The notes under the pieces: generated by a model
Told to the model about the DNA's origin: nothing
Seen by the model: the letters and a program-made list of their open reading frames with translations, nothing else
Database searches by the model: none
Source of the DNA: MGBC131033 sp910585655
GTDB lineage: Bacteria > Bacillota > Clostridia > Lachnospirales > Lachnospiraceae
Assembly (NCBI GenBank): GCA_949502025.1
Contig: CATBCG010000041.1
Coordinates: 39,564-103,563, forward strand
Reading direction: 5' to 3'
DNA: 64,000 nt
In this document: positions 1 through 7,120 of the stretch, piece by piece
Position numbering within the stretch: position 1 is the first letter of the stretch
Layout of the letters: the number at the start of each line of letters is the position of its first letter
Program-made: the position numbers and the translations under genes

Positions 1-402
1 TATGAAAGGTACGACGCCTGTACTTCAGTCTGTCATCCGGATATTGACGCTATGTTAGAAGGGCTTCGGCAGCGGGATTTGAAGCAGATAACAGGGGCAA
101 TGGGCAATGTATTAGAACCGGTAACGGCGGCGGAATGCCCGGTGATCGAGGAAATCAAGCGAGTGATGACGGCAGGAGGAGCGCTCCGGGCGATGATGAC
201 CGGCAGCGGTACGACGGTGTTTGGTCTCTTCCAAAAGGAAGACGAGGCAAAGCAGGTCAGAGAGCAGTTAAGACAGGATACAAGGATACGTCAGATTTAT
301 TTGAGCAGGTGGTTCCATCCGCTGCAGCGTCCACAAATGGAAAAACAAACAGCAAAAGAAAGGGATGAGAGGGTTGAAGGATTTTCAGGTGACAATCAAT
401 GA
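1..402 (+). CDS. ispE: 4-diphosphocytidyl-2-C-methyl-D-erythritol kinase, C-terminal part
   Basis: The reading frame is open from base 1, so only the last 133 residues are present. IspE phosphorylates CDP-methylerythritol with ATP in the cytoplasmic MEP pathway of isoprenoid synthesis. The GHMP-kinase C-terminal signature is visible as HPDIDAML near the window start and then GSGTTVFGLF around bases 202-231, which fits the family motif GSGPTVFG with T in place of P. The last 38 bases overlap the next gene. The position before a GntR regulator and spoIIR is a familiar arrangement in Lachnospiraceae. The call rests on the C-terminal third only. Confidence 0.82.
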   Translation, partial: YERYDACTSVCHPDIDAMLEGLRQRDLKQITGAMGNVLEPVTAAECPVIEEIKRVMTAGGALRAMMTGSGTTVFGLFQKEDEAKQVREQLRQDTRIRQIYLSRWFHPLQRPQMEKQTAKERDERVEGFSGDNQ

Positions 403-1042
403 ATATATGCCTTTGCGTGACGTAGTATTCCACACGCTGCGGCGTGCGATTTTGATGGGAGAGTTAGAGCCTGGGGAGCGTCTGATGGAGCTGCAGCTGA
501 CGGAAAAGCTGGGAGTAAGCCGGACGCCGATCCGGGAAGCGATCCGGAAGCTGGAGCTGGAAGGACTGGTGGTAATGGTGCCGCGGAAGGGAGCGGCAGT
601 GGCAAGAATTACGAAAAAAGATTTGCTGGACGTGCTGGAAGTGCGCTGCAGTCTGGAGGAGTTGGCAGTCGATCTGGCATGCGAGCGGATTTCAGAAGAA
701 GCTTTGCAGCAGTTGGAACATAGCATGAAAGAGTTTCAGGAGAGCTTTTCCGGAGAGGATATTACGGTAATTGCAGAACGGGACATCCAATTTCATGATA
801 TTATTTTTGAGGCGACCAATAACCGGCGTCTGATTCAGATGGTAAGCAATCTCCAAGAGCAGATGTATCGCTATCGGATTGAGCATTTGAAAAATCCGGA
901 TACTTATTCACAGATTTTACAGGAACATGAAGAGATTTTGTTCTGCCTGCAAAAACGAAAAAAGGAAGAGGCAAAGGCGGCGATTCGCCGTCATATTACC
1001 AATCAGGTAGAGGAAGTCAGCCGGACAATTAAAGATCAATAA
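365..1042 (+). CDS. GntR family transcriptional regulator (FadR/FCD subfamily)
   Basis: A 225-aa cytoplasmic DNA-binding regulator. Residues about 12-75 form a winged helix-turn-helix with the GntR signature LGVSRTPIREAIRKLELEGL. Residues about 85-215 are a helical FCD ligand-binding domain, with the expected Asp and His positions in RDIQFHDIIFEA and a later His in RRHIT. It overlaps the end of ispE by 38 bases and is probably co-transcribed with it. FCD regulators usually sense organic acids or sugar acids; no catabolic genes lie beside it, so the ligand cannot be named. The ATG at 365 follows an AAAGGG sequence. Confidence 0.85.
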   Translation: MRGLKDFQVTINEYMPLRDVVFHTLRRAILMGELEPGERLMELQLTEKLGVSRTPIREAIRKLELEGLVVMVPRKGAAVARITKKDLLDVLEVRCSLEELAVDLACERISEEALQQLEHSMKEFQESFSGEDITVIAERDIQFHDIIFEATNNRRLIQMVSNLQEQMYRYRIEHLKNPDTYSQILQEHEEILFCLQKRKKEEAKAAIRRHITNQVEEVSRTIKDQ

Positions 1043-1063
1043 CAAGCAATAAGCGCAACTTAA

Positions 1064-1092
1064 GTATAAATCAAAAAAATAAGGGTATTCTC
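1064..1092 (+). promoter_or_regulatory. possible sigma-F-like promoter of spoIIR
   Basis: GTATA at 1064-1068 is followed 14 bases later by GGGTATTCT (1083-1091). This partly resembles the sigma-F pattern (GTATA, then GG-N-A-N-A-N-T after about 15 bases). spoIIR is a known sigma-F target in Bacillus and clostridia. The -10 match is imperfect. Confidence 0.3.
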
Positions 1093-1143
1093 TTACTATG
1101 AGAAAACGCCGGATAGGACGGCGAAAACAGGGAGGGAATACCG

Positions 1144-1854
1144 ATGTTACATACGATACAGGATTATATTTTGCTATGGAAAAAGAGATGGCAACAGGAG
1201 CATACCCGGAATGTTTGGTTTCAAAAAAGTGCTTATGGAATGATTTTACTGGTAGGCTGTGCTTTGTTGTTTGCCGGTACGGCAAAGCGCCAGCAGGAGG
1301 TGATCAGCCAAAAACTGTATCCTGCGGTAGTGCGGTTTCATGTGCTGGCAGACAGCGACGAAAAAGAGGCGCAGGCGTTAAAGCTGATAGTGCGGGACGC
1401 CCTGTTAGAGCAGATAGAGCCGTGGTTAGAAGGGATAGAGGGGCAGGAGGAAGCGATCGCAGTGCTTTCCCGTCATACCGAGGAAATAAAAGAGCGGGCG
1501 GAGGCAGTTCTCCGGGAGCAGGGCTGTGATCTGGCAGTAAAAGTAGAGCTGACCAGAGATTGGTTTCCGGTCAAGCAGTATGGAAGCCTGGTACTGCCTG
1601 CCGGGGAATATGAAGCCCTGCGGGTTTCGATAGGGAGCGCCGCCGGGAAAAACTGGTGGTGTATGCTCTTTCCGGGGCTTTGCTTTTTGGAGGATTCTTA
1701 TAAGATGGAGGAAGAGAAAACAGGAGCCTTACAGGAGGTATTGACCGAGGAGGAATTTCAGGCGATTTGGCAGGACGGAGAAACCAAAGTAAAAGTACGG
1801 TTTCAGGTGTGGGAATGGCTACAGCACTATTTCCATAACAAACAGCACAAATGA
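1144..1854 (+). CDS. spoIIR: stage II sporulation protein R
   Basis: SpoIIR is the forespore-made signalling protein, exported to the intermembrane space, that triggers SpoIIGA to process pro-sigma-E in the mother cell. The 236-aa product has one membrane segment at residues about 30-46. The family motif RFHVLADSD is at 64-72, FPVKQYG at 141-147, and the highly conserved NWWC at 170-173 sits in NWWCMLFPGLC. The start follows GGGAGGGAATACCG. The N-terminal extension of about 30 residues before the membrane helix is slightly long for the family. Presence of this gene implies a spore-forming organism. Confidence 0.93.
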   Translation: MLHTIQDYILLWKKRWQQEHTRNVWFQKSAYGMILLVGCALLFAGTAKRQQEVISQKLYPAVVRFHVLADSDEKEAQALKLIVRDALLEQIEPWLEGIEGQEEAIAVLSRHTEEIKERAEAVLREQGCDLAVKVELTRDWFPVKQYGSLVLPAGEYEALRVSIGSAAGKNWWCMLFPGLCFLEDSYKMEEEKTGALQEVLTEEEFQAIWQDGETKVKVRFQVWEWLQHYFHNKQHK

Positions 1855-1931
1855 AGAGTTGAATTCTGAAATAGAAGCGAGTAAAATAAAAGCAGTAAGG
1901 GTTGTGGAATTTCAGAATGGAGGAAACAAGG

Positions 1932-2981
1932 ATGAAAAAAACAGTAGCAGTCGTATTTGGCGGACGTTCTTCGGAGCATGAGGTGTCCTGTGTGAGTGCA
2001 GGGACAGTGATTCGGAGTATCAATAAAGAGCAGTATGAAGTGCTTCTGATCGGGATTACCAAGGACGGAAGATGGTTGTGGGTGGAAGATGTCACGCAGA
2101 TTGAGGATGGAAGCTGGGTAAAGAGCGGGCAGACCGCAGTAATTTCACCGGATGCCGCTCAAAAGGCGATTTTAAAGCTGACCGACGGAGCGGTAGAACA
2201 GATTCCGGTGGACGTTGTATTTTCCGTGCTACATGGTCTTTACGGAGAGGACGGAACGATTCAGGGTCTGTTGGAGATGGCACAGATTCCGTATGTAGGC
2301 TGTGGGGTGCTGTCTTCGGCGGTAAGTATGGACAAATGGTACACCAAGCTGATTGTCGATACACTGGGGATTCGACAGGCTCGCTATGTTCCGGTGGCAA
2401 AGGCGGATTTGGGGCAGATGGAGGAGGTCGTTCGGAGAGTGGAAGAAACGCTGGATTATCCGGTTTTTGTAAAGCCTTCCAATGCCGGATCTTCCTGTGG
2501 GGTTTCCAAGGCGGCAGATCGGGAAGGGCTGATAGCAGCATTACATATGGCAGCAGAGCATGATCGAAAAATTCTTGTAGAAGAGACCATTGTAGGGCGG
2601 GAGTTGGAATGCGCCATTTTGGGCGGTCTTAATCCAAAAGCTTCCGGGGTAGGCGAGATCCTGGCAGCGGCAGAATTTTATGATTATGAGGCGAAGTACC
2701 ATAGTGAGGATTCGAGGACAGTGCTTTCTCCGGAGCTTCCGGTTGGGAAGGAAGAGGAGCTGAGGGAAGATGCCGTGCGGATCTTTCGTGCGGTAGACGG
2801 CTATGGACTGGCAAGGGTAGACTTTTTCCTGGAAGAGACAAGTGGCGATATTGTGTTCAATGAAATCAATACTCTGCCTGGATTTACCGGTATCAGTATG
2901 TACCCGATGCTTTGGGCAGAAAAGGGCATAGGCAGAGAAGCGTTGGTAGAAAAGCTGATAGAACTGGCTCTGGCACGATAA
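1932..2981 (+). CDS. ddl: D-alanine--D-alanine ligase
   Basis: This cytoplasmic ATP-grasp enzyme joins two D-alanines for peptidoglycan precursors. The protein has 349 residues when started at 1932, where GGAGG lies 9 bases upstream; a longer in-frame ATG at 1902 lacks such a site. Motifs are VAVVFGGRSSEHEVS at the N terminus, HGLYGEDGTIQG, the ATP-grasp loop KPSNAGSSCGVSK, and FNEINTLPGFT near the C terminus. The omega-loop region reads YDYEAKY, typical of D-Ala-D-Ala rather than D-Ala-D-Lac (VanA-type) ligases. It follows spoIIR by 77 bases and precedes a DUF1934 gene by 41 bases, so these probably share transcripts. Confidence 0.95.
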   Translation: MKKTVAVVFGGRSSEHEVSCVSAGTVIRSINKEQYEVLLIGITKDGRWLWVEDVTQIEDGSWVKSGQTAVISPDAAQKAILKLTDGAVEQIPVDVVFSVLHGLYGEDGTIQGLLEMAQIPYVGCGVLSSAVSMDKWYTKLIVDTLGIRQARYVPVAKADLGQMEEVVRRVEETLDYPVFVKPSNAGSSCGVSKAADREGLIAALHMAAEHDRKILVEETIVGRELECAILGGLNPKASGVGEILAAAEFYDYEAKYHSEDSRTVLSPELPVGKEEELREDAVRIFRAVDGYGLARVDFFLEETSGDIVFNEINTLPGFTGISMYPMLWAEKGIGREALVEKLIELALAR

Positions 2982-3022
2982 GGATAGAATCAGAGTTAGT
3001 GGTGCTATATAGAGGAGGATGT

Positions 3023-3445
3023 ATGACAAAGGATGTTTTAGTGAGCTTATCCGGTTTGCAGTATGAATTGTCCGAGGACGACGCACTGGAAGTGGTGATG
3101 CCCGCGGTATACCACAAACAGAATGGGAAACACTATATCCGGTACGAGGAATTTTTGGAGGAAAACGGGAAGCCGACAAATGTGCTGCTCAAGCTTTCGG
3201 ATCAAAAGGTAGAGGTTTTAAAAAAGGGAGATGCCAACGTACATATGCTCTTTGAAGAGGGAAAGCAAAATTCAACCGTCTACCAGATGCCGTTTGGAAC
3301 GCTGCTGATGGGGATTCATACGATGAAGCTAAACATAGAAGAAAGTGATTCGGAAATCAGCGCGGAAGTGGTCTACGGATTGGATATCAACTACGCCCAT
3401 GTATCGGACTGCCAGATTAAAATTCGGGTATCTGCGCGGGAATAG
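3023..3445 (+). CDS. DUF1934 (YwiB-like) calycin-fold protein
   Basis: A 140-aa protein started at an ATG preceded by AGAGGAGG. It matches the DUF1934/YwiB pattern: an N-terminal beta region (DVLVSLSGLQ), then HYIRYEE, a central TVYQMPFGTLLMGIHT block, and a C-terminal alternating beta region ending VSDCQIKIRV. The family forms a small lipocalin-like barrel of unknown function, often near argS or cell-wall genes in Bacillota. An upstream in-frame start at 2912 would lie inside ddl and is not used here. Confidence 0.8.
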   Translation: MTKDVLVSLSGLQYELSEDDALEVVMPAVYHKQNGKHYIRYEEFLEENGKPTNVLLKLSDQKVEVLKKGDANVHMLFEEGKQNSTVYQMPFGTLLMGIHTMKLNIEESDSEISAEVVYGLDINYAHVSDCQIKIRVSARE

Positions 3446-3501
3446 AGGATAAAAACGGCTCATATGCCTTTTGAGTATAGTACAGTATAAAGGATAAGCA
3501 T

Positions 3502-3530
3502 TTGTTTTCACCGTAAAAATCTGTTATGAT
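3502..3530 (+). promoter_or_regulatory. sigma-A type promoter of the aldo/keto reductase gene
   Basis: TTGTTT at 3502-3507 and TATGAT at 3525-3530 are separated by 17 bases, 33 bases before the start codon at 3563. Spacing is optimal for the housekeeping sigma factor. Confidence 0.6.
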
Positions 3531-3562
3531 AAAGCACAGAAGTGGATAAGGAGGATTTTATC

Positions 3563-4696
3563 ATGGGTTTTACGGGAAATGAGAAGAAGCTGGGGTTTGG
3601 CTTGATGCGCCTGCCTTTAAACGATCCGAACAAAGCTGGGGATATTGATATAGAACAGGTAAAGCGGATGGTGGATCTGTTTATGGAAAGGGGCTTTACC
3701 TATTTTGATACCGCTTGGATGTATTGCGGCTTTCAGAGCGAAACCGCTACGAAGGAGGTTTTGGTGGATCGTTATCCGCGGGAGAGCTTTACTTTGGCGA
3801 CAAAATTAAACGCAGGCTTTTTCAACACCTTAGAAGAACGGGACGATATTTTTAATCAGCAGCTAGAAAAAACAGGAGCCGGATATTTTGACTATTATCT
3901 GCTCCATGGTATCGACCAAGGCAGCTATCAGAAGTTTGAAAAGCTGGATTGTTTTAACTGGATGGCTGAAAAAAAGGCGCAGGGATTGATCAAGACAATG
4001 GGATTTTCCTATCATCATGATGCAAAGCTGCTGGATGAGATTTTGACAAAGCATCCGGAGATGGAGTTTGTACAGCTTCAGATCAACTATCTGGATTGGG
4101 AAAGCGAGTGGATACAGTCAAGAGCCTGTTATGAAGTAGCGGTAAAGCATAACAAGCCGGTGATTGTGATGGAGCCGGTCAAGGGCGGTACGCTGGCAAA
4201 TCTGCCGGAGGCAGTAGGAAAGCTGTTTACAGAATACCATCCGGAGCAGTCGCATGCTTCCTGGGCAGTACGGTTTGCTGCTTCTTTGGAACATGTGGTG
4301 ATGGTGCTTTCCGGAATGAGTAATTTAGAGCAGATGCAGGATAACCTGTCCTATATGGAAGATTTTAAGCCGATGTCCGAAGAGGAGCGAAAGCTTGTAG
4401 GGAAAGCAGCAGAACTGCTTACCTCCAACATTGCCGTGCCATGTACCGGCTGTTCTTATTGTACGGAAGGCTGTCCGCAGCATATTGCGATACCGCAGTA
4501 TTTTTCTCTTTACAATGAAGAAATGAGGGAGACTGTAAAGAAATGGACGGCAAATTCCGCAGTTTATCAGCGGCTGACGAAGGAATTTGGCAGAGCGGGA
4601 GACTGCATTGCCTGCGGTCAGTGCGAGACGATGTGTCCGCAGCATCTGCCGATTGTTGAGCATTTGCAGGCGGTATCCAAGCATTTTGACCGGTGA
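3563..4696 (+). CDS. aldo/keto reductase with C-terminal 4Fe-4S domain
   Basis: A 377-aa protein: an aldo/keto reductase barrel of about 275 residues followed by a ferredoxin-like tail. The N-terminal GFGLMRLP motif, the catalytic Asp/Tyr region DTAWMY, the Lys in ATKLN and the His in LLHG are visible. Two cysteine clusters in the tail, CTGCSYCTEGCP and CIACGQCETMCP, each have the CxxCxxCxxxCP spacing for a 4Fe-4S cluster. The family is common in anaerobes and reduces unknown carbonyls with NAD(P)H or ferredoxin. The ATG at 3563 has AAGGAGG 8 bases upstream; a GTG at 3542 lies before that site and is rejected. It has its own promoter and is followed by a hairpin at 4750-4780. Confidence 0.9.
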   Translation: MGFTGNEKKLGFGLMRLPLNDPNKAGDIDIEQVKRMVDLFMERGFTYFDTAWMYCGFQSETATKEVLVDRYPRESFTLATKLNAGFFNTLEERDDIFNQQLEKTGAGYFDYYLLHGIDQGSYQKFEKLDCFNWMAEKKAQGLIKTMGFSYHHDAKLLDEILTKHPEMEFVQLQINYLDWESEWIQSRACYEVAVKHNKPVIVMEPVKGGTLANLPEAVGKLFTEYHPEQSHASWAVRFAASLEHVVMVLSGMSNLEQMQDNLSYMEDFKPMSEEERKLVGKAAELLTSNIAVPCTGCSYCTEGCPQHIAIPQYFSLYNEEMRETVKKWTANSAVYQRLTKEFGRAGDCIACGQCETMCPQHLPIVEHLQAVSKHFDR

Positions 4697-4749
4697 TGCG
4701 GGAGTTAAAAGTGATTGGTAAGGTTGAATTCTGGTGATAAAAGTTTTAC

Positions 4750-4780
4750 ACAGCAGGTAATCTATAAGATTACCTGCTGT
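4750..4780 (+). terminator. hairpin after the aldo/keto reductase gene
   Basis: A perfect 13-bp stem (4750-4762 with 4768-4780) closes a 5-base loop. The downstream sequence is AT-rich but lacks a clean T-run, so it is a likely terminator that could act on either strand. Confidence 0.6.
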
Positions 4781-4865
4781 ATTTACAATTTATTATTGCA
4801 AAAAATATTTATTTAGGTACATCGTTATATGGAGAATTTGAAAATATCGGATTGGAGGTGTTGGT

Positions 4866-5309
4866 ATGATTATAATATACAAAGACAAGAAAGACATACC
4901 AAATGATAAAGAATATGTGGAACTCAATGATATGTTCTTCAATCAGAATACAGCTTCCAAGATAGATGATAAGGCAAATGCAATTGTTGAGAAAATTGAT
5001 GGTTCTAAGCTGATTGGAAAGTATAAGATGGAATCAAAGTTTAATGGAGTTACATTAGATGTGGACTGTTTATCAACAGGCTGTAAAACTGTATTGAATG
5101 TGTTGTACTTCCCTAATAAAGTATTTTGCTTGAAAGAATGCGGCGATAATTCATTGGAAGTGTTGTATGGCTTGGAGTCAGGAGCAGTGTATAGTGATTA
5201 TGCTATAATACCATTTGATATGAACGGAGTTAAAGTGTTTGATGAAAAGGGAATAAAGGTTATCTCGGACTATGAAGAATTGAAGAGGTGGTGGAATAAT
5301 GAAGAGTAA
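4866..5309 (+). CDS. DUF4869-like protein
   Basis: A 147-aa cytoplasmic protein with no signal or membrane segment. The central block LSTGCKTVLNVLY, then FCLKECGDNSLEVLYGLESG, resembles the DUF4869 pattern in which an LSGGVKTL-like strand precedes a Cys-Gly-Asp-Asn motif. This is recognition from memory and not certain. The start has GGAGGTG upstream. It overlaps the next P-loop gene by 11 bases, so the two are translationally coupled. The pair is visibly richer in A and T than its neighbours, which suggests acquisition by transfer. No function is known. Confidence 0.55.
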   Translation: MIIIYKDKKDIPNDKEYVELNDMFFNQNTASKIDDKANAIVEKIDGSKLIGKYKMESKFNGVTLDVDCLSTGCKTVLNVLYFPNKVFCLKECGDNSLEVLYGLESGAVYSDYAIIPFDMNGVKVFDEKGIKVISDYEELKRWWNNEE

Positions 5310-5727
5310 GCCAATTGTTATGGAACATTTTTCGACGGTTCATACCTCATATGTACTTAATTTTGATTTTACAAACAATATTACGATTCTTACTGGTTCA
5401 TCAGCCACTGGAAAAACGGTTTCTTTTTCACTTATGAAAGAGTGTATGGCTGTGAATTCGGATATAGTATGCCTGAATTATCAAGATTATCAGAAAGATA
5501 TAAAGAAGATTATTTCTGGTGAATCCGGCAAACTTATAGTGATTGATAATACTGATATTTTATTGGATGATGAGACGAGAAAGTATATATCATTAGATGA
5601 TAAGAATCAATATTTGCTCATAGGAAGAAATCCGAAAAATTTGTTTACAACAAGTGATAATTTGTTTGAACTTGTGAGTGAGAAAATTGGCGAGCAGACG
5701 GAATTTAGACTGAAAAAATATTTGTAG
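5299..5727 (+). CDS. small orphan P-loop ATPase-like protein
   Basis: A 142-aa protein with a Walker A motif GSSATGKT at residues 33-40, preceded by an NITILTG beta strand as in ABC/SMC-type ATPases. A Walker B-like strand LIVIDNTDIL lies at about 78-87. It lacks a signature motif and is far shorter than ABC, AAA or STAND ATPases, so it is either a minimal NTP-binding subunit or a regulator. It is coupled to the DUF4869-like gene by an 11-base overlap. The base composition is AT-rich like its partner. The exact family is not recognised. Confidence 0.6.
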   Translation: MKSKPIVMEHFSTVHTSYVLNFDFTNNITILTGSSATGKTVSFSLMKECMAVNSDIVCLNYQDYQKDIKKIISGESGKLIVIDNTDILLDDETRKYISLDDKNQYLLIGRNPKNLFTTSDNLFELVSEKIGEQTEFRLKKYL

Positions 5728-5793
5728 AGGTAAGGAGCAGTCTGTTTATTATTGCTGGCAGGACTAACATCCCTGAGATTGAATAGCAAAATA

Positions 5794-5833
5794 AAAGACA
5801 GCGTAAAAACAGAAATGCTTTTACGCTGTCTTT
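5794..5833. terminator. bidirectional terminator
   Basis: A 15-bp stem (5794-5808 with 5819-5833) starting AAAGACAGCG, with a 10-base loop, sits between convergent genes ending at 5727 (+) and 5837 (-). A and T stretches at the stem ends suit termination from both sides. Confidence 0.75.
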
Positions 5834-5836
5834 CGT

Positions 5837-6295
5837 TTATTCTTTGGTCTTTGCAAACGTTCCTTTAATTTTCTGGGCAAAGCTTTTTTTCACAGGCTTT
5901 TGCTCAAGGTTGTTGCGGATGCCCTTAACGCCGCTGATGTAAATACCGGAAAGGACGACTTTGATTTCCTTTTTGACCGGAATCAGCTCAAATACCTGCG
6001 GATCGCACATCAGCGTCATAATCCGCGGTCCTATTTTGGCTTTGACGACAGGCACTTTAGAACGTCTTAGGTATTTCGGTGTTTGATCTATGACCATCTG
6101 CGGCAGTCCTGCTTCTGTCAGCTTCATCTTTTTCTTGTCAATGACCAGGATTGAGGTAGTCTGGGCGGCGGCTTTCATCTGCGCCTCGGATTCCTCCTGT
6201 CTGCGCTGCAGCTTTGTTCCAAAACGGTACAGGAAAAACAGAGCGACCAAAAGAACAACAATGACTACCAGCAGTACAATCAACCACGGCTTCAT
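5837..6295 (-). CDS. small membrane-anchored protein of unknown function
   Basis: A 152-aa protein with one N-terminal membrane helix (residues about 4-23, rich in V and L), followed by a basic segment and a cytoplasmic domain. The rest alternates beta-like strands (SILVIDKKKMKL, KVVLSGIYISG) and ends in a Lys-rich tail. The ribosome site GAAGGGGG lies 7 bases before the ATG. It is the last gene of a minus-strand group after plsC. I do not recognise a named domain; similar anchored proteins occur widely in Lachnospiraceae. Confidence 0.65.
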   Translation of the reverse strand: MKPWLIVLLVVIVVLLVALFFLYRFGTKLQRRQEESEAQMKAAAQTTSILVIDKKKMKLTEAGLPQMVIDQTPKYLRRSKVPVVKAKIGPRIMTLMCDPQVFELIPVKKEIKVVLSGIYISGVKGIRNNLEQKPVKKSFAQKIKGTFAKTKE

Positions 6296-6380
6296 CTAGT
6301 TACCCCCTTCTAAAAAAATTCAACAGTCATAGTGTATCATGAAACTACAAAAAAGAAAAGAAAAAAATGCAGCGGCAAAA

Positions 6381-7103
6381 TCAATCGTTTTTTTCTAACA
6401 TAAGCTGTACCTGGTCTTTTACGGTATTAAGCAGCATTTTTTTTCCGGCGGAGTCAAGCGAGGTGACAAAAATCGGTTCACCGTATTCAATCGTTATATG
6501 TGTTCTACGGATAAACGGAATATGCTGCTCAAATATTTCATCTGCATGACTGATGGCAACCGGGACGATCGGACAGCCGCTTTTTTCTGCCATTTTCAAG
6601 CTGCCTGGCTTAAAAGGAAGCAGCTCCTTTTCCTGATTTCTGGTACCTTCCGGGGCAATGAACATGGAGGTTCCGCCCTTGATTTGCTCAATTCCAGCCA
6701 GGATGGTTTTCAATCCCTCTCTGGCGTCTTCCCGATTTAAAAACAGGCATTTAAGATTGTTCATCCATTGTGTAAGAAGAGGAATCCGGGAAACCTCTTT
6801 TTTGGAGATAAAGCCCACCAACTGGGGAATTGTCGTATAAGCAAGCAATATGTCAAAATAGCTGCGGTGGTTTGCTACATATAAAACGGACTGATCCTTG
6901 GGAATCCGTTCTAAGCCAATCACCTTTTTCCGGGTTCCGCATAAAAACAAAATAATATGAAAGGCTCCCACAACAATTTTCTGGGAACTGGACTGCTTAA
7001 AACGAGGATAACGCTTGCCTATCAAATATTCGACAGGCAGGGCAATCAGGCTGAACAGGGCAAAAAAGAATAAAAATATAACAACCAAGATAAAGCGAAT
7101 CAT
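6381..7103 (-). CDS. plsC: 1-acyl-sn-glycerol-3-phosphate acyltransferase
   Basis: The enzyme acylates lysophosphatidic acid to phosphatidic acid at the membrane. The 240-aa product has an N-terminal hydrophobic helix (about 2-24), a second hydrophobic stretch, then the catalytic HX4D motif in NHRSYFD, the glycerol-phosphate-binding block FLNREDAREG, and the EGTRN motif in APEGTRNQEKEL. All acyltransferase motifs are intact. Start at 7103 is chosen because GGAGG lies 9 bases upstream; the frame continues upstream to 7127 with no better site. It begins 17 bases after the VanY-type gene and is probably in one operon with it. Confidence 0.9.
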   Translation of the reverse strand: MIRFILVVIFLFFFALFSLIALPVEYLIGKRYPRFKQSSSQKIVVGAFHIILFLCGTRKKVIGLERIPKDQSVLYVANHRSYFDILLAYTTIPQLVGFISKKEVSRIPLLTQWMNNLKCLFLNREDAREGLKTILAGIEQIKGGTSMFIAPEGTRNQEKELLPFKPGSLKMAEKSGCPIVPVAISHADEIFEQHIPFIRRTHITIEYGEPIFVTSLDSAGKKMLLNTVKDQVQLMLEKND

Positions 7104-7120
7104 AATTTCATGACCTCCGT

